Both the position numbers and the translations under genes were made by a program. Positions 1 through 9,288 of a DNA stretch of 64,000 nucleotides are shown here, piece after piece. How positions within the stretch are numbered: the first letter of the stretch is position 1; each line of letters starts with the position of its first letter. Origin of the DNA: Aegilops tauschii subsp. strangulata. Lineage: Eukaryota > Streptophyta > Magnoliopsida > Poales > Poaceae. The notes beneath the pieces are model-generated. The model did no database searches. It worked only from the letters and a program-made list of their open reading frames with translations, and was not told the origin of the DNA. The stretch is from NCBI RefSeq assembly GCF_002575655.3, contig NC_053040.3, positions 154,319,148-154,383,147 on the forward strand, read 5' to 3'.

Positions 1-2
1 CC

Positions 3-386
3 GACTTCTGCTGCATCCAGCAACCGTACACCAGTAAGGCTGATGGATTCTACCTCATGCATCACCTGATCGAGTACATAAGGGATAATCAACGCCTTCG
101 CATGTCAGCTACTACCAACGATGCCGAGATTGTCAACTGGGCCACAAGCATAGGAAAGACACCGGATCATCGAATCCGAGCTGAGTTTTATCACCTACAG
201 TATGAACTTGCCCAAGTGATCATGAAGCAGGTCATCGAAGCAACAGGGATGTTCTACCATGGGCCAATCACGCGGGAAGATGTCCGAGCACTGCTACTCA
301 CTCAGCGTATGGACCTGAAGCCTTTCAAGCAGCTCGGGTGCTTCCTCTCTGACTATGAAGATTGGACCGCTGACATGGAGGACTGA
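3..386 (+). CDS. Ulp1-like (C48) cysteine protease C-terminal part, CACTA-encoded, 5'-truncated by window edge
   Basis: The frame is open from the window edge to the TGA at 384-386. In Ulp1-like domains of plant CACTA and MULE elements the catalytic cysteine lies in a block of the form QPPGT-x-x-C-G-x-Y-V-C. The matching block here (about 20-65) reads QQPYTSKADGFYLM, so aspartate stands where the nucleophilic cysteine is expected. Downstream, the segment REDVRALLL is preceded by a long helix that resembles the tail following Ulp1 domains. The protein ends in an acidic DWTADMED. The ATG at 57 is internal to the domain and is unlikely to be the true start. The protease was probably inactive, or this is a non-catalytic derivative. 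Domain assignment rests on motif recognition only. Confidence 0.55.
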   Translation, partial: DFCCIQQPYTSKADGFYLMHHLIEYIRDNQRLRMSATTNDAEIVNWATSIGKTPDHRIRAEFYHLQYELAQVIMKQVIEATGMFYHGPITREDVRALLLTQRMDLKPFKQLGCFLSDYEDWTADMED

Positions 387-653
387 TTGTCGATGACAAC
401 GTGTCACTACGTACTGTCTTTCTATGGCAAAACTTTGAATTTTATGCGCAGAGAAACTTTGTGATGTAATTAAACCGTCCTCCTAAACTAGCATAGATCT
501 CTCTAGTTAATTAGTTTGGGTATGAGGAACTTCGTTATTTATGTTTACTATAGGTTTCTTGTATTTTGCTAATTATGCCTCTTTGTTTTCTTAAGTACAT
601 TATGTTGCATATTATCATTGAATTCATCAACTGTCGAGGTACATAGATCAGAG

Positions 654-908
654 ATGGCGAAGGACTGCTACGCCGTGTTCGTTGGGAGGGTTCAAGGAGT
701 CTACGACCACTGGCCAGACGCACAGGCCCAGGTGGACAAGTACCCGGATGCTAGCCACAGAGGGTTCGACAGCAGAGCCGAAGCGGAAAGTAGTTACTTG
801 AGGTGGACGCTCCGGCAAGAGCGGGGGCGGAACCGCCGATGCCTCAAGTACTACATAGTCGCGCTCTTGCTCATGGTGATCGCTCTTCTCTTCTACATCA
901 TGGTTTAG
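654..908 (+). CDS. small protein with RNase H1 N-terminal (hybrid-binding/caulimovirus VI-like) domain and C-terminal TM helix
   Basis: The likely start is the ATG at 654 (MAKDCYAVFVGR); an upstream ATG at 618 would add 12 residues without similarity to the domain. Residues about 4-50 match the RNase H1 N-terminal fold: YAVFVGRVQGVYDHW, then a Gln/Val-containing helix, then a Ser-His-Arg-Gly-Phe block and an EAE helix. This domain binds RNA:DNA hybrids or dsRNA in RNase H1. No RNase H catalytic domain follows. A basic stretch (RQERGRNRR) leads into a hydrophobic segment of about 19 residues at the C terminus, consistent with a tail anchor. It lies 3' of the Ulp1-like ORF in the same CACTA element. 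The function is unknown. Confidence 0.5.
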   Translation: MAKDCYAVFVGRVQGVYDHWPDAQAQVDKYPDASHRGFDSRAEAESSYLRWTLRQERGRNRRCLKYYIVALLLMVIALLFYIMV

Positions 909-1018
909 ATAGAGATGATGAAACTTGTGTGTGTGCCATGACCATGCAGTTGCACTTATTCGAGACATGACATGACTTGTGTATCGCTATTTTCGAGATG
1001 TGATGATATTTGTGTTGA

Positions 1019-1045
1019 ATGATGATGATGATGATGATGATGATG
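1019..1045 (+). repeat. (ATG/GAT)n trinucleotide microsatellite, about 8-9 units
   Basis: A perfect run of GAT/ATG units, flanked by TGATATG-rich degenerate sequence (1046-1120) that looks like the same repeat in decay. It lies in the non-coding 3' part of the CACTA element. Confidence 0.9.
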
Positions 1046-1186
1046 GTATGACGAGACTATTGTATGTGTATGATATGATGAGAATAGTGTATGTTTATTA
1101 TGATCTGATGAAACTACTGTATAGAGCGTGTACAAATACATCACAAATACGTAGAGGGGGTATAAATCCGTGAAAGCAGGAATACT

Positions 1187-1391
1187 AGCAGCAGCGCTGG
1201 AAGGCATCTAGCAGCAGCTCTGGATTAGCAACAGCGCTTGCGTTGCTGCAGCACTACAGATAGTTAGCAGTAGTGTTGGTCAGGGCAGCGCTACTGCTAC
1301 AACTTAGCTGTAGCGCGGTAGCAGTAGCGCTGGACCAGCACTACTGCTATATGTATTTCAAGCGCTACTAGTAGGCTTTCTCCTAGTAGTG
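1187..1391 (+). repeat. CACTA subterminal repeats and 3' terminal inverted repeat
   Basis: Short motifs of the form AGCAGTAGCGCTGG and its reverse complement occur repeatedly (about 1187, 1209, 1267, 1290, 1319, 1341). Such arrays are where CACTA transposase binds. The TIR proper is the last 14 or so bases, ending at 1391. Confidence 0.7.
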
Positions 1392-1789
1392 TATAATGAA
1401 TAAAAACACTATAAATAACAGTAGGAAAATATGATGCAAAATGGACGTATCATGTAACTCCAAAATTCCGAACAATTAGGACAACGTGGGCAATTTTTAT
1501 ATCAATAATGTGTGAAAAATCAGAATTTTATCACGTTCCAATGAATTATGAAAATTCCAATACTAGGCGCAAAAGTTTCTGTTTTTTCACAAAAACAAGT
1601 CAACTATCAACCAAAATCACCGCAAAGAATTTACTTGGCACAAACACTAATTAAAACATAAAAACACAATCATAACATTAATAATAATTGTGTGAACACT
1701 CAAGAACAGAAAGAAAAAAGTATTGGATTGTCTCCCAACAAGCTCTTTCTTTATAGCCATTAAGATAGGCTTTGAGGTTTCCATGATAC

Positions 1790-2500
1790 TCACATGAAAG
1801 ACAAGAAATGAAGCACAAAGAGAGCTTCATAAAACATGTGAGAAACACATTTAAGTCTAACATACTTCCTATGCATAGGCATTTTATAAGCAAACAAATT
1901 GTTAAGACAAGCAATATCTAGCATATGCAAGAAAGAATAATGCATTATTAGTTTTAACATGAAGAGAGGTAATTCAGTAACATGAAGATTTCTATAAGCA
2001 TACTTCCCTCTCTCAAAATAATTACATGTAGGATCATATTCAAATTCAAAAATATAGCTATCTATCAAAATATTCTCTCCATGATCCACATGCATAAAAG
2101 AGTTAGTGGGATTAGCATTAACTAAAGTCATGACCTCTCCAAACCCACTTTTATCAAAAAAATCATAAGATCGAACACTCTCCAAATATGCGCGATTCTT
2201 TTTACCTAAAGTTGACACTCTTCCAAACCCACTTTCAATACTATTGCAAATTTCATTATCAATAATAGATTCATTATGACGTTTAAATAAATTTTCAAGA
2301 TCAAAAGAAACATCATCACCCCAATCATGATCATTAGCACAATTGACTTTCATAGAATTCATATTAACGCCATTGCAATCATGCTTTTCATTCAATAAAT
2401 GTATCATAATAGCATTTACTTGTATAACTTCTTCATTATTATCTATTGGTTTACGATAAGCAGCAAGTTTGAAAAGATTAGCAAGTGGACAAGGATCCAT
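1790..2500 (-). CDS. uncharacterised ORF of a Triticeae gypsy retrotransposon
   Basis: An open frame of 236 aa begins MDPCPLANLFKLA about 190 bp inside the PBS. It is AT-rich and Asn/Asp/Leu-rich, with no protease, RT, RNase H or integrase motif and no zinc knuckle. From memory, very similar ORFs follow the PBS in many wheat elements carrying the TGATACGTCTCC LTR, where a gag would be expected. The function is unknown, and it may be a structural-gene replacement in a non-autonomous element. The remaining minus-strand sequence down to 1392 shows no further convincing ORF. Confidence 0.5.
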   Translation of the reverse strand: MDPCPLANLFKLAAYRKPIDNNEEVIQVNAIMIHLLNEKHDCNGVNMNSMKVNCANDHDWGDDVSFDLENLFKRHNESIIDNEICNSIESGFGRVSTLGKKNRAYLESVRSYDFFDKSGFGEVMTLVNANPTNSFMHVDHGENILIDSYIFEFEYDPTCNYFERGKYAYRNLHVTELPLFMLKLIMHYSFLHMLDIACLNNLFAYKMPMHRKYVRLKCVSHMFYEALFVLHFLSFM

Positions 2501-2692
2501 ATTTATCTTCAGTTTGTGCTTTTACTTTCTGTTCTTGAGTCATGAAGGCAATAAAAGCAAGCAAAGTAAACTATTTTTGTGTTTTTGTTTTTTTATGAAA
2601 AGTGGAGGGAGATGAAAAAGAGAGGCAAATAAAAATTAGAGCAAGTAGATGATAGTTTGTGTGTAGGTACTTGATAGATTTTGATGATGTCC

Positions 2693-2709
2693 CCCCGGCA
2701 ACGGCGCCA
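2693..2709 (-). promoter_or_regulatory. primer binding site of minus-strand gypsy element
   Basis: On the minus strand TGGCGCCGTTGCCGGGG follows 11 bases after the LTR end. The plus-strand relative at 62288 has the same arrangement. The tRNA was not checked; the sequence looks like a tRNA-Asp type PBS. Confidence 0.55.
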
Positions 2710-2720
2710 GAAATTCTTCC

Positions 2721-3009
2721 TACTACTTGTGAGCTGCGTTGGGATTTTCCCCAAAAAGAAGGGAAATGCAGTATAGTAGAGATAAGTATTTCCCTTAGTG
2801 AGAACCAAGGTTTATCGAACCAATAGGAGAATCAAACAAAGCCTCGTGAACAACACCCGCACACAAAAAGGAAATACTTGCACCCAACGCGCGCAAGAGG
2901 GTTAACAATCCCCTTGAACTCGGTATTTACAAGGATCAAATCTTTTATAGGTAGATGGATAAATTACAAAACAAAATAAAAGATACAAAATTGCAGCAAA
3001 GGTATTTCG
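2721..3009 (-). mobile_element. gypsy LTR (TGATACGTCTCC family), 3' segment, split by nested Tat element
   Basis: This is the end of the LTR next to the PBS. It continues at 16898 after the inserted Tat element. The two segments add up to about 1.55 kb, close to the 1.52-1.67 kb LTRs of related copies near 58-62 kb. The terminal bases are GTAGTA where relatives have GTAGCA. Confidence 0.65.
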
Positions 3010-3014
3010 GATTT
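3010..3014. repeat. target site duplication GATTT, left copy
   Basis: GATTT directly precedes TGTCGG of the LTR and matches exactly the five bases after the other LTR (16893-16897). Confidence 0.9.
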
Positions 3015-4188
3015 TGTCGGGTGGTTGGTGCGACATATGCCAAGGGATGGCTTATCATTGTGGGAGCCAATAAAACGTCGCCGGTGCCCGGAAACGGGAT
3101 GAGGCGAAGACAAGCACGCCGGCGAATCTTACCCAGGTTCGGGGCTCTCCGAGGAGATAACACCCCTAGTCCTGCTCTGCGGGGTCTCCGCATGATCACT
3201 AGATCGATAAAGGGTAGCTACAATCGCTCCTAGAGCTGTTGAGATCAAGGGAGAAGAAGAACAAGGCTAGCTCTTGCTTCTCTCTATCTATGGTGTGTGT
3301 GCTATGCGTGGGTGTTAACCTAGAAGCGAACCCTTTGCATGGGTGCTCCGGGGGGTTTATATAGGCCTACCCCCGGGGGTACAATGGTAATCCGACTGGG
3401 AACGGGTCCCAGCCGTCAGCGTCTACGCTCGCCGGCTTCTCCGCCGGCTGCTGGGTCCCGCTGGCTGGTGGGTCCCGCCGGCTGCCGGCTACTTGGTCGA
3501 CAGGCCGGTCCCATCGCCTAGGGTTTTGTCGGCGGCTGCTTACTGTAGCCGCGCCTCTGATGATGAGGGCTTCGTCGAGGTGAGCGTGGCTATAGTGGGC
3601 CGCCTCGGGGGCTATCACTGTAGCCTCACCTCGTCTTGTCTCCTTAATGGGGCTCCTGCTTCGAGGAAGGGAGTAGCCGGCTTCTGGAGGCCGGCCATAC
3701 TCTTGGCCGACTAGGAAAAGCCGGGCCGCCTTCACGCCTCTCTCTGGCTGAAGGGGCCCGCAGTCCTTGGGCCGTACAGGAGTGGGTCGTGGATGACGTC
3801 GAGGCTAGCGTGGCTACAGTGCCGAGCCGCACGGGAGACGTCCCTCCCGTACGGCCTCCTGTAGCCATGCCCGCCTCGGGCTTCGGGGGTCATGGGCCGC
3901 ACTGTGGCCACACCCCGTCACGTCGCTGTTATGGAGGGGTGGATGTGATCTTGGCCGGCTCCTAGGAGTCGACGTCCTTCCTGGTCGGCTTCTTCGAGTC
4001 GGCCACCCCGTAGTCGTCCTGGGGAGGAGTCGGTGAGGCTGGGTCGCCTTCCGGGAGTCGGCTTTAGTGGTAGCCGGCCAGGGAAGGCGGCCCAAATGCT
4101 TGGAGTGCTTGAAGGCCCAAAGGCCTGATAAATTTTCCGAAGAGCCAGGGGTAGTCGGTTAGGCTACCCGTGGCCATTTACCCTGACA
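3015..4188 (-). mobile_element. Tat element 3' LTR
   Basis: It starts TGTCGGGTGG and ends CCCTGACA in plus-strand reading. It contains GTTTATATAGG, whose minus strand is a TATATAAAC box about 0.8 kb from the upstream end. It is GC-rich and dotted with GCCGGC. It pairs with 15718-16892. Confidence 0.92.
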
Positions 4189-4201
4189 GTAGTCCCCGAA
4201 G
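4189..4201 (-). promoter_or_regulatory. polypurine tract of Tat element
   Basis: The minus strand reads CTTCGGGGACTAC directly before the 3' LTR, the position and composition of a plus-strand primer. The core GGGGACTAC recurs elsewhere in the element (7105-7116, 7351-7362). Confidence 0.6.
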
Positions 4202-4622
4202 CTGATTGGGCTTCGAGGTGGAGTGGGGTTCAAGAAGCTCGATCAGCTTCCTATCGTGACAAGCCGGCAGTTGGGAGCCGGCCTTGGTCAGGCGCGCCGC
4301 CTTAGTCGAATTCTTCTGGAGTCGGGGGGCGGGAACCCGCAGGCACGTGCACCGGGCCGCGGGCCGGCCTCGGGCCGTTGGCGTGCCACATGGCCGGAAA
4401 GCCTGCCAACCCACGCGCGTGACGGGACGTCGCCGCAGGGAGGGGGCCCGCCACGCCCGCGCCCCGGCCCAGGCGTGGATCCTTTGTATCCCGAAACCGC
4501 CCGCACGTTCCGTGCGGCAGTTTCGGCTCGCACTTATGCGTAATAAACGCGAGACGTGGGGGGAGCGGGCGCAGTTAATCCCACGTCTCCCCCCACGTCC
4601 GGCCTCTTCGGCCGCGTGAGGC

Positions 4623-4630
4623 TATAAGTA
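4623..4630 (+). promoter_or_regulatory. TATA box of the antisense gene
   Basis: TATAAGTA lies 138 bp upstream of the ATG at 4768, followed by a pyrimidine-rich leader. It lies inside the element, about 430 bp from the LTR edge, so the antisense gene seems to have its own promoter. Confidence 0.5.
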
Positions 4631-4767
4631 GGGGGAGGTGGAGGGCGGCAGGCCCTCGCACGCTCCTCCTACTTCCACCGTCTTCTTGCCTTGCTCGTTC
4701 TCGCGACAGCGCCTCGCCACCGCGCTCTTCCTCCGCACGCTCCTCCGCCGCCGTGCTAGCTTCCGCT

Positions 4768-7700
4768 ATGCCTCCCCACGTAGAGCAGCTTGGCGGGGAT
4801 TGGGACGGCTCCATCGTCCATAACGACCACATCGACTTCCTCCGCGACACCCGGCGTCTGCCCAGCGCGGACAAAGTGGAGGTCCGCCTCGCGCCGGAGA
4901 AGAAAATCAGGCCGGCGCCGCGGGAGGGCGAGCGGGTGGTCTTCCGCTCGCACTTCCTGCGCGGCTTCGGCTGCCAGTGAGCGCCTTCTTCCGCTCCTGG
5001 CTGGAATTCTATCAGCTCCAGCCGCACCACCTCACCCCCAACGCGGTGGTGCTGCTGTTGGCCTTCGTCACCCTGTGCGAGGGCTATCTTGGCGTCCTCC
5101 CCACCCTCGAGCTCTGGGGGGAGTTCTTCCAGTCGAAGCTGGGCACGCGCGTGCGGGGCGTGCCGGCTCAGACCGGCGCCTTCATCGCGTCGCGGAGATC
5201 AGGCGCCGACAACCCCTTCCCCATCATCACGCTGATCCAATCGGTGAAGAAGTGACAGAAGTCATACTTCTATGTGCGGAGCATCGCTCCCCGGGGCGAC
5301 TACCTCAACTTGCCGGCCTACGTAGCCGGCCCACCGGCGGGCAGGCTGCCCCAGTGGTCCTTCCGGGCCGTGACGCTGTCGCAGGCAGGAAACGCCGCCA
5401 TCGCCCGCCTGCGGGTGATGGTCCAGTCGGAGGGCCTGACGGGGCCCGACCTCCTGGCCGCGTTCGTCACGCGCCGGGTCCTTCCGCTCCAGAGCCGGCC
5501 TCATCTGATCTGTCAGATGAGCGGCTAGCTCGATCCGAGCCGAATGTGCACCAAGGAGATGCCGCAGCACGACGCCGCCGACATGGTGAATTACCTCGCC
5601 AACTGCCAACATTCCGAAGACTGGCAATTCGGCAAGGAGCCATATAGCCATGCCAATCCTCCGCCTACGGTACGCTCCCCTCGTCTCTTTCTCTCTCTCT
5701 CTCTCTCTCAGCTTTGTCGCCGAGTTCCTCTGGGCCGGCTCTAACTCAGTCGGCTTGCTCTTTTGACAGAGTCCTCTGCTTCGGCCGGCCGGCGGGACAG
5801 ACGTGGAGCGCCGCTTCGTCCCTGACCGGACCGAACACGACCAGGAGGACCCCGACCTGGGGGCGGTCCATATGGAGGATGCCGTCGAGCCGGCCGGTGG
5901 CCAAGCCAGCGGCGAAGCAGGCGGCTCCGGGTTCACCGCTACCTTCAACGACTGGCCGGACGAGGATGAAACCGAAGCCGTCCCGCGCCGCCAGCCGGCA
6001 TCCGGACGTGGCGCAGGCTCCTCCGGCGCGCAGCCTGCTCGGGGTAGAGGCCAGAAACGTCGCGCTGCCCAGGGCATGTTTGGCAGCCGGACGAAGAAGC
6101 CCAGGGGTGGGGCGGCAGCCACCAGGCGGGAGGAGGCGGCCGCGAAGGCGGCTCGCTTTCGCAAAGTGGTGAAGCAGCCGCAGACTGTGTCGGCGTAAGT
6201 TCTCTCTTTCTATGTACTCTCCTTCTTTCTTTTCTTGGGTGGTTCTTGAACCTTCGTCTTCTTTTTCAACGGTCAGAGCTCCGCTGTCACTTGAGCGGGC
6301 GGCTGCCGGCTCCGTCGTCGAGTCGCCAGGGGGCTCTGGGAGCACCACCCGCCGCGTAGATCCCCGCGCCGCCCTCCTGGAGGCGACGGAAAGGAACGCG
6401 CGGGAGGTGCGGGAGGAGCAGGAAGCGCGGGAGGCGGAGGCACGGAGGGCAGCCGCCGCCCAGGCAGCTCGGGAGGAGGAGGCGGCGAAGGCGCTCGCCG
6501 AGGCCGCAGCCAAGGCCCAGGCAGAGGCCGAGGCCGAGGCGGCGGCAGGGGAGGCTTTGATGGTCACCCCCCTGCGCACCATGGCGCCAGGGGACGTGGA
6601 TCCCTCGCCAGGGGGAGCCAGCGGTTCCCAGCCGGGGCTGGGAGGAAGCGGCGATGACGTCATCATCTTGGGGGAGGCGCCGGGCCCGACTCCTCCGACT
6701 AGGGCGGCCCAAGGCGGCCAGCCTGAGCCTGCGCCCGCACAGTCGGCGGAGGGCGAGCCGGCCGCGGGAGCTGAGGTGGCGGTCCGGGTTCCGCCAAGCC
6801 GGCGTGCAGGGAAGGCCGCGTCGGAGCCGCAGAAGGCTGCGTCGGAGCCACAGCCGGCCGTGGGCTCCAGCTCGTCGGCCCGAGACGCGGAGGCGGCCAG
6901 CGCTACCTCGGGGTGGACGCCGGGCGGAGGAACAGCCGTGGTGAACGTCGCTGCACAAGACGTCCGGACCCGGCTCCAAAGCCAAGCCGCGGCGCTGAGG
7001 CAGTTCACCGACGAATTCCTCGCAACGCGGGCAGCCATCCGGGTTAGCATTCCTATCTTGTTCTTGATTTCTCTCGTGGGGGCACGTCAACGCACCCACT
7101 GGGTGTAGTCCCCGAGTTCCGAGTCGGCTGCTGAGCAGGCAGCTTGGAACTTCTTGGAGATTTTGTCTTTGCTGCTTTTGTTCTCACATCGGTCTTCTGT
7201 CCGTCTTGCAGGACTACCACAACCTCCGAGCGGCCGCCTTCAACTCCCAGGCTCGGGAGCTGACTCAGAAGGCCGCCGATCTTACTAAGAGCCGAGGTAT
7301 GTGACTTGATCTTTATCTCATGTGGGGGCGCGTCAGCGCACCCACTGGGTGTAGTCCCCGAGATTCGGGCCGACTGCTGAGCAGTCGGCTCGGATCTTCC
7401 TTGATGATTTCTCATTGTTCTTCTTCTTCTTCTATCTCTGCAGCGGCCAACGCCGGTCTGAGGGCACAGCTGGGGGAGTCCCAGACTGCTCTTCGTGCCA
7501 AGGACGCGGAGCTCGCCGCCTTGGTGCAGGAGCGCGACCGCCTGGTCAAGAAGCTGGCCGACAAGGAGGAAGGCCACAAGGCGGCGCTGAAGGCTGCGCA
7601 GGATCGCGAAGCCACCCTCCAGGCCGAGTTCGAGACGGAGGCGGCCGGCTGGGCAGAGGCCAGGCAGACTCTGGTCTCCGGCTATGGCCAGATTGAGGAT

Positions 7701-8500
7701 CTAGTTGACGGTAAGTCGTCTACCCCTTCGTCCTTTCTTGCCATCTGCCACTTTGGCTTGTTTTTCTGATTTCGGTGTTTTTCTGTTCTTTTCTCCCTGG
7801 CTACTCAACTGCCGCCAACCAGGCCATCGAAGCCCGTCGCCAGGCGAAGAGGCAAGCCGGCTTCGAGATCTCGCCAACCGCCGGCCGCTCGCTGGAAGAA
7901 CAGCTCCTGGCAATCCAGGCTCGCATCCAGCCGGCTCACAGGCTGCTTCGCCGGCTTCAGCGCGCGGGATCGCAGGTCTTGGCCGCCCTCTGGCCCGGCC
8001 AAGTGGTCCCTCGCACCCCCAGTCGGACCGCCGACTGGCTGGAGGTGGCAGTCGGCCGCTTCGAGGCTTGGAAGGCGTCAGCAGCTCGCTCCGGCGCCAG
8101 GCGGGCGCTGGAGTTCGTCAAGGCCTGGTATCCCGGCCTGAACCTGGACCAGCTGGCTACCTGGCGGCAGCAAGCCGACACGGAGCTGGAGCCAGCGCGG
8201 CCGGCCATCATTCGGCGGGCTTCAGCGATCGCCGACTACACCGACACCAATGTCTTCGCCCCCGAGGTGGACGACAATGGAGTCGCCCAGCCGGAAGATT
8301 GGTTCGGGCTGGACCCGGCGTACGGCGAGGACTCGGCGGAGGAGATCGACTCCAGCGACGAGGGCGAAGAGGAGGAGGAGGAGGGTGAAGACGCCGAGCC
8401 GGCTGGCGGAGTAGCCGGCCAGCCTGACCGCGCCTCCAACACTACGTCGCGTGCGAGTGCGTCTCCTGCCGCGGGAGGTTGTCAAGCCGGGACCAGCTAG
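4768..8500 (+). pseudogene. antisense extra gene of the Tat element (PF04195 'Transposase_28/putative gypsy-type' domain plus coiled coil), broken
   Basis: The ATG at 4768 (MPPHVEQLGGDWDGS) opens a multi-exon gene running against gag-pol. The 5' part (4768-5670) carries the PF04195 domain, with LEFYQLQPHHLTPNAVV, FVTLCEGYLGV and a later AYVAGPP block. Introns are inferred at 5671-5770 (GTACGC...TGACAG), 6197-6276, 7043-7211, 7297-7443 and from 7711. The middle exons (6277-7042, 7212-7296, 7444-7710) encode an Ala/Glu-rich helical region typical of a coiled coil. The last exon ends DAEPAGG...GTS with TAG at 8498-8500, after an acidic tract. Lesions: a 1-bp deletion near 4970 shifts the frame, TGG has become TGA at 5253-5255, and TAG stands at 5526-5528. 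The acceptor before 7829 is unclear. Comparable antisense ORFs are known in Grande and other Tat elements. The protein's role is not known; the name 'transposase' is historical. Confidence 0.7.
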
Positions 8501-9288
8501 GCGGCTGCTCCTTCAGCCGGCGAGGCCACCTTCACCGACCAGCTCGGCCTTCCTATCGCGCCTTAGTCTTCTTTTTTTTGTTTTCCTGTCTTATTACTTT
8601 TGAACAATGTTTGGTTAAGTCTGCACAATTCCACGCACTGGGTGTATTCAAACTCAAGTCTGTTGCCAGCCTGTGGGCGGCTTTATGTATGTAAGTTATG
8701 CAATCGGTCTTTCCTTGTACTTTCGCTTTTTGTCCTTCTGCTTTTTTCCTTTGCCGCCCTCCCTTGGTTGCCGCCTCCCTAGTCAAACAGTTGCTCTGCC
8801 TGTAGCCGGGGAGTGCCTGGCCGATTGGGGAGGGGGAAGTACTTTTAGCTTTGCCGGACTTAAGCTAAGTTTTTTAGGAAGCCGGCCAGCCGGCTGTTTC
8901 CACAGCCGGCAGGCATATTTGGAGGCCGTCTCTTTGCTATATATGTTAGTTGTTCCTTAGCCGTTTTTCGTGTGGGCGTCCTTTCTGTCTTCTCTCTTGC
9001 TAGTCGGACAGTCAGTTCTTTGAGCTGTGACTTTCAACAAGAGAGGACTTGGGAGCCGGCGCACTACTTTGCTGACTTCGGGAAGAACTTTGAATATAGC
9101 TCAAGGCGGCCAGTCCCCGGGCCGACTAGTCGGACCCGGTGCCGGACAAGAATTCAAAATGTAATAATACATTCATGGATATGACACTCGTCATTCATAG
9201 ATAAATAAAAGGCAGTCCCCGAGTACTGTTCGGGGGGCCTGTTGGTTTGTACTTAATACAAAAGGGGTAGCGTGATACATACTGCTTT
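8501..9288. other. spacer between antisense gene and the 3' end of pol
   Basis: About 790 bp where the two convergent transcription units of the Tat element meet. It has T-rich stretches, repeated GCCGGC-type sequence and two AGTCCCCG motifs (9115, 9213). No coding frame was recognised. Confidence 0.6.

Larger units (their letters stand above)
1..1391 (+). mobile_element. CACTA (En/Spm-type) DNA transposon, 3' part
   Basis: The right boundary is visible: positions 1378-1391 end in CTAGTAGTG, the reverse complement of the CACTACTAG terminus of Triticeae CACTA elements. Just inside lies a cluster of short subterminal repeats in both orientations. The element carries a Ulp1-like protease remnant and a small RNase H1-N-like ORF. 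Its left half is outside the window. It sits inside internal sequence of a minus-strand gypsy element that resumes at 1392, so it inserted later than that element. The family (Caspar, Jorge or other) was not determined. Confidence 0.75.
1392..2720 (-). mobile_element. minus-strand Triticeae gypsy element, 5' internal region (leader and ORF)
   Basis: Read on the minus strand, a PBS-like box next to an LTR end is followed by a leader and a 236-aa ORF. The region is cut at 1391/1392 by the CACTA insertion. It continues the LTR at 2721-3009 and 16898-18146. Confidence 0.65.

Noticed and set aside
956..1207. ORFs through the GAT repeat (poly-His or poly-Asp proteins)
   Set aside because: Products of the trinucleotide repeat in non-coding CACTA DNA; no other coding signal.
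2945..3233. Matching ORFs at both Tat LTR starts (also 15706-15936)
   Set aside because: They are translations of LTR sequence that appear in both LTR copies; the part at 15718-15902 merely extends the gag frame upstream through the PBS.
5746..7050. 434-aa minus-strand ORF
   Set aside because: Shadow of the Ala-rich exons of the antisense gene; Ser/Ala-rich and without motifs.
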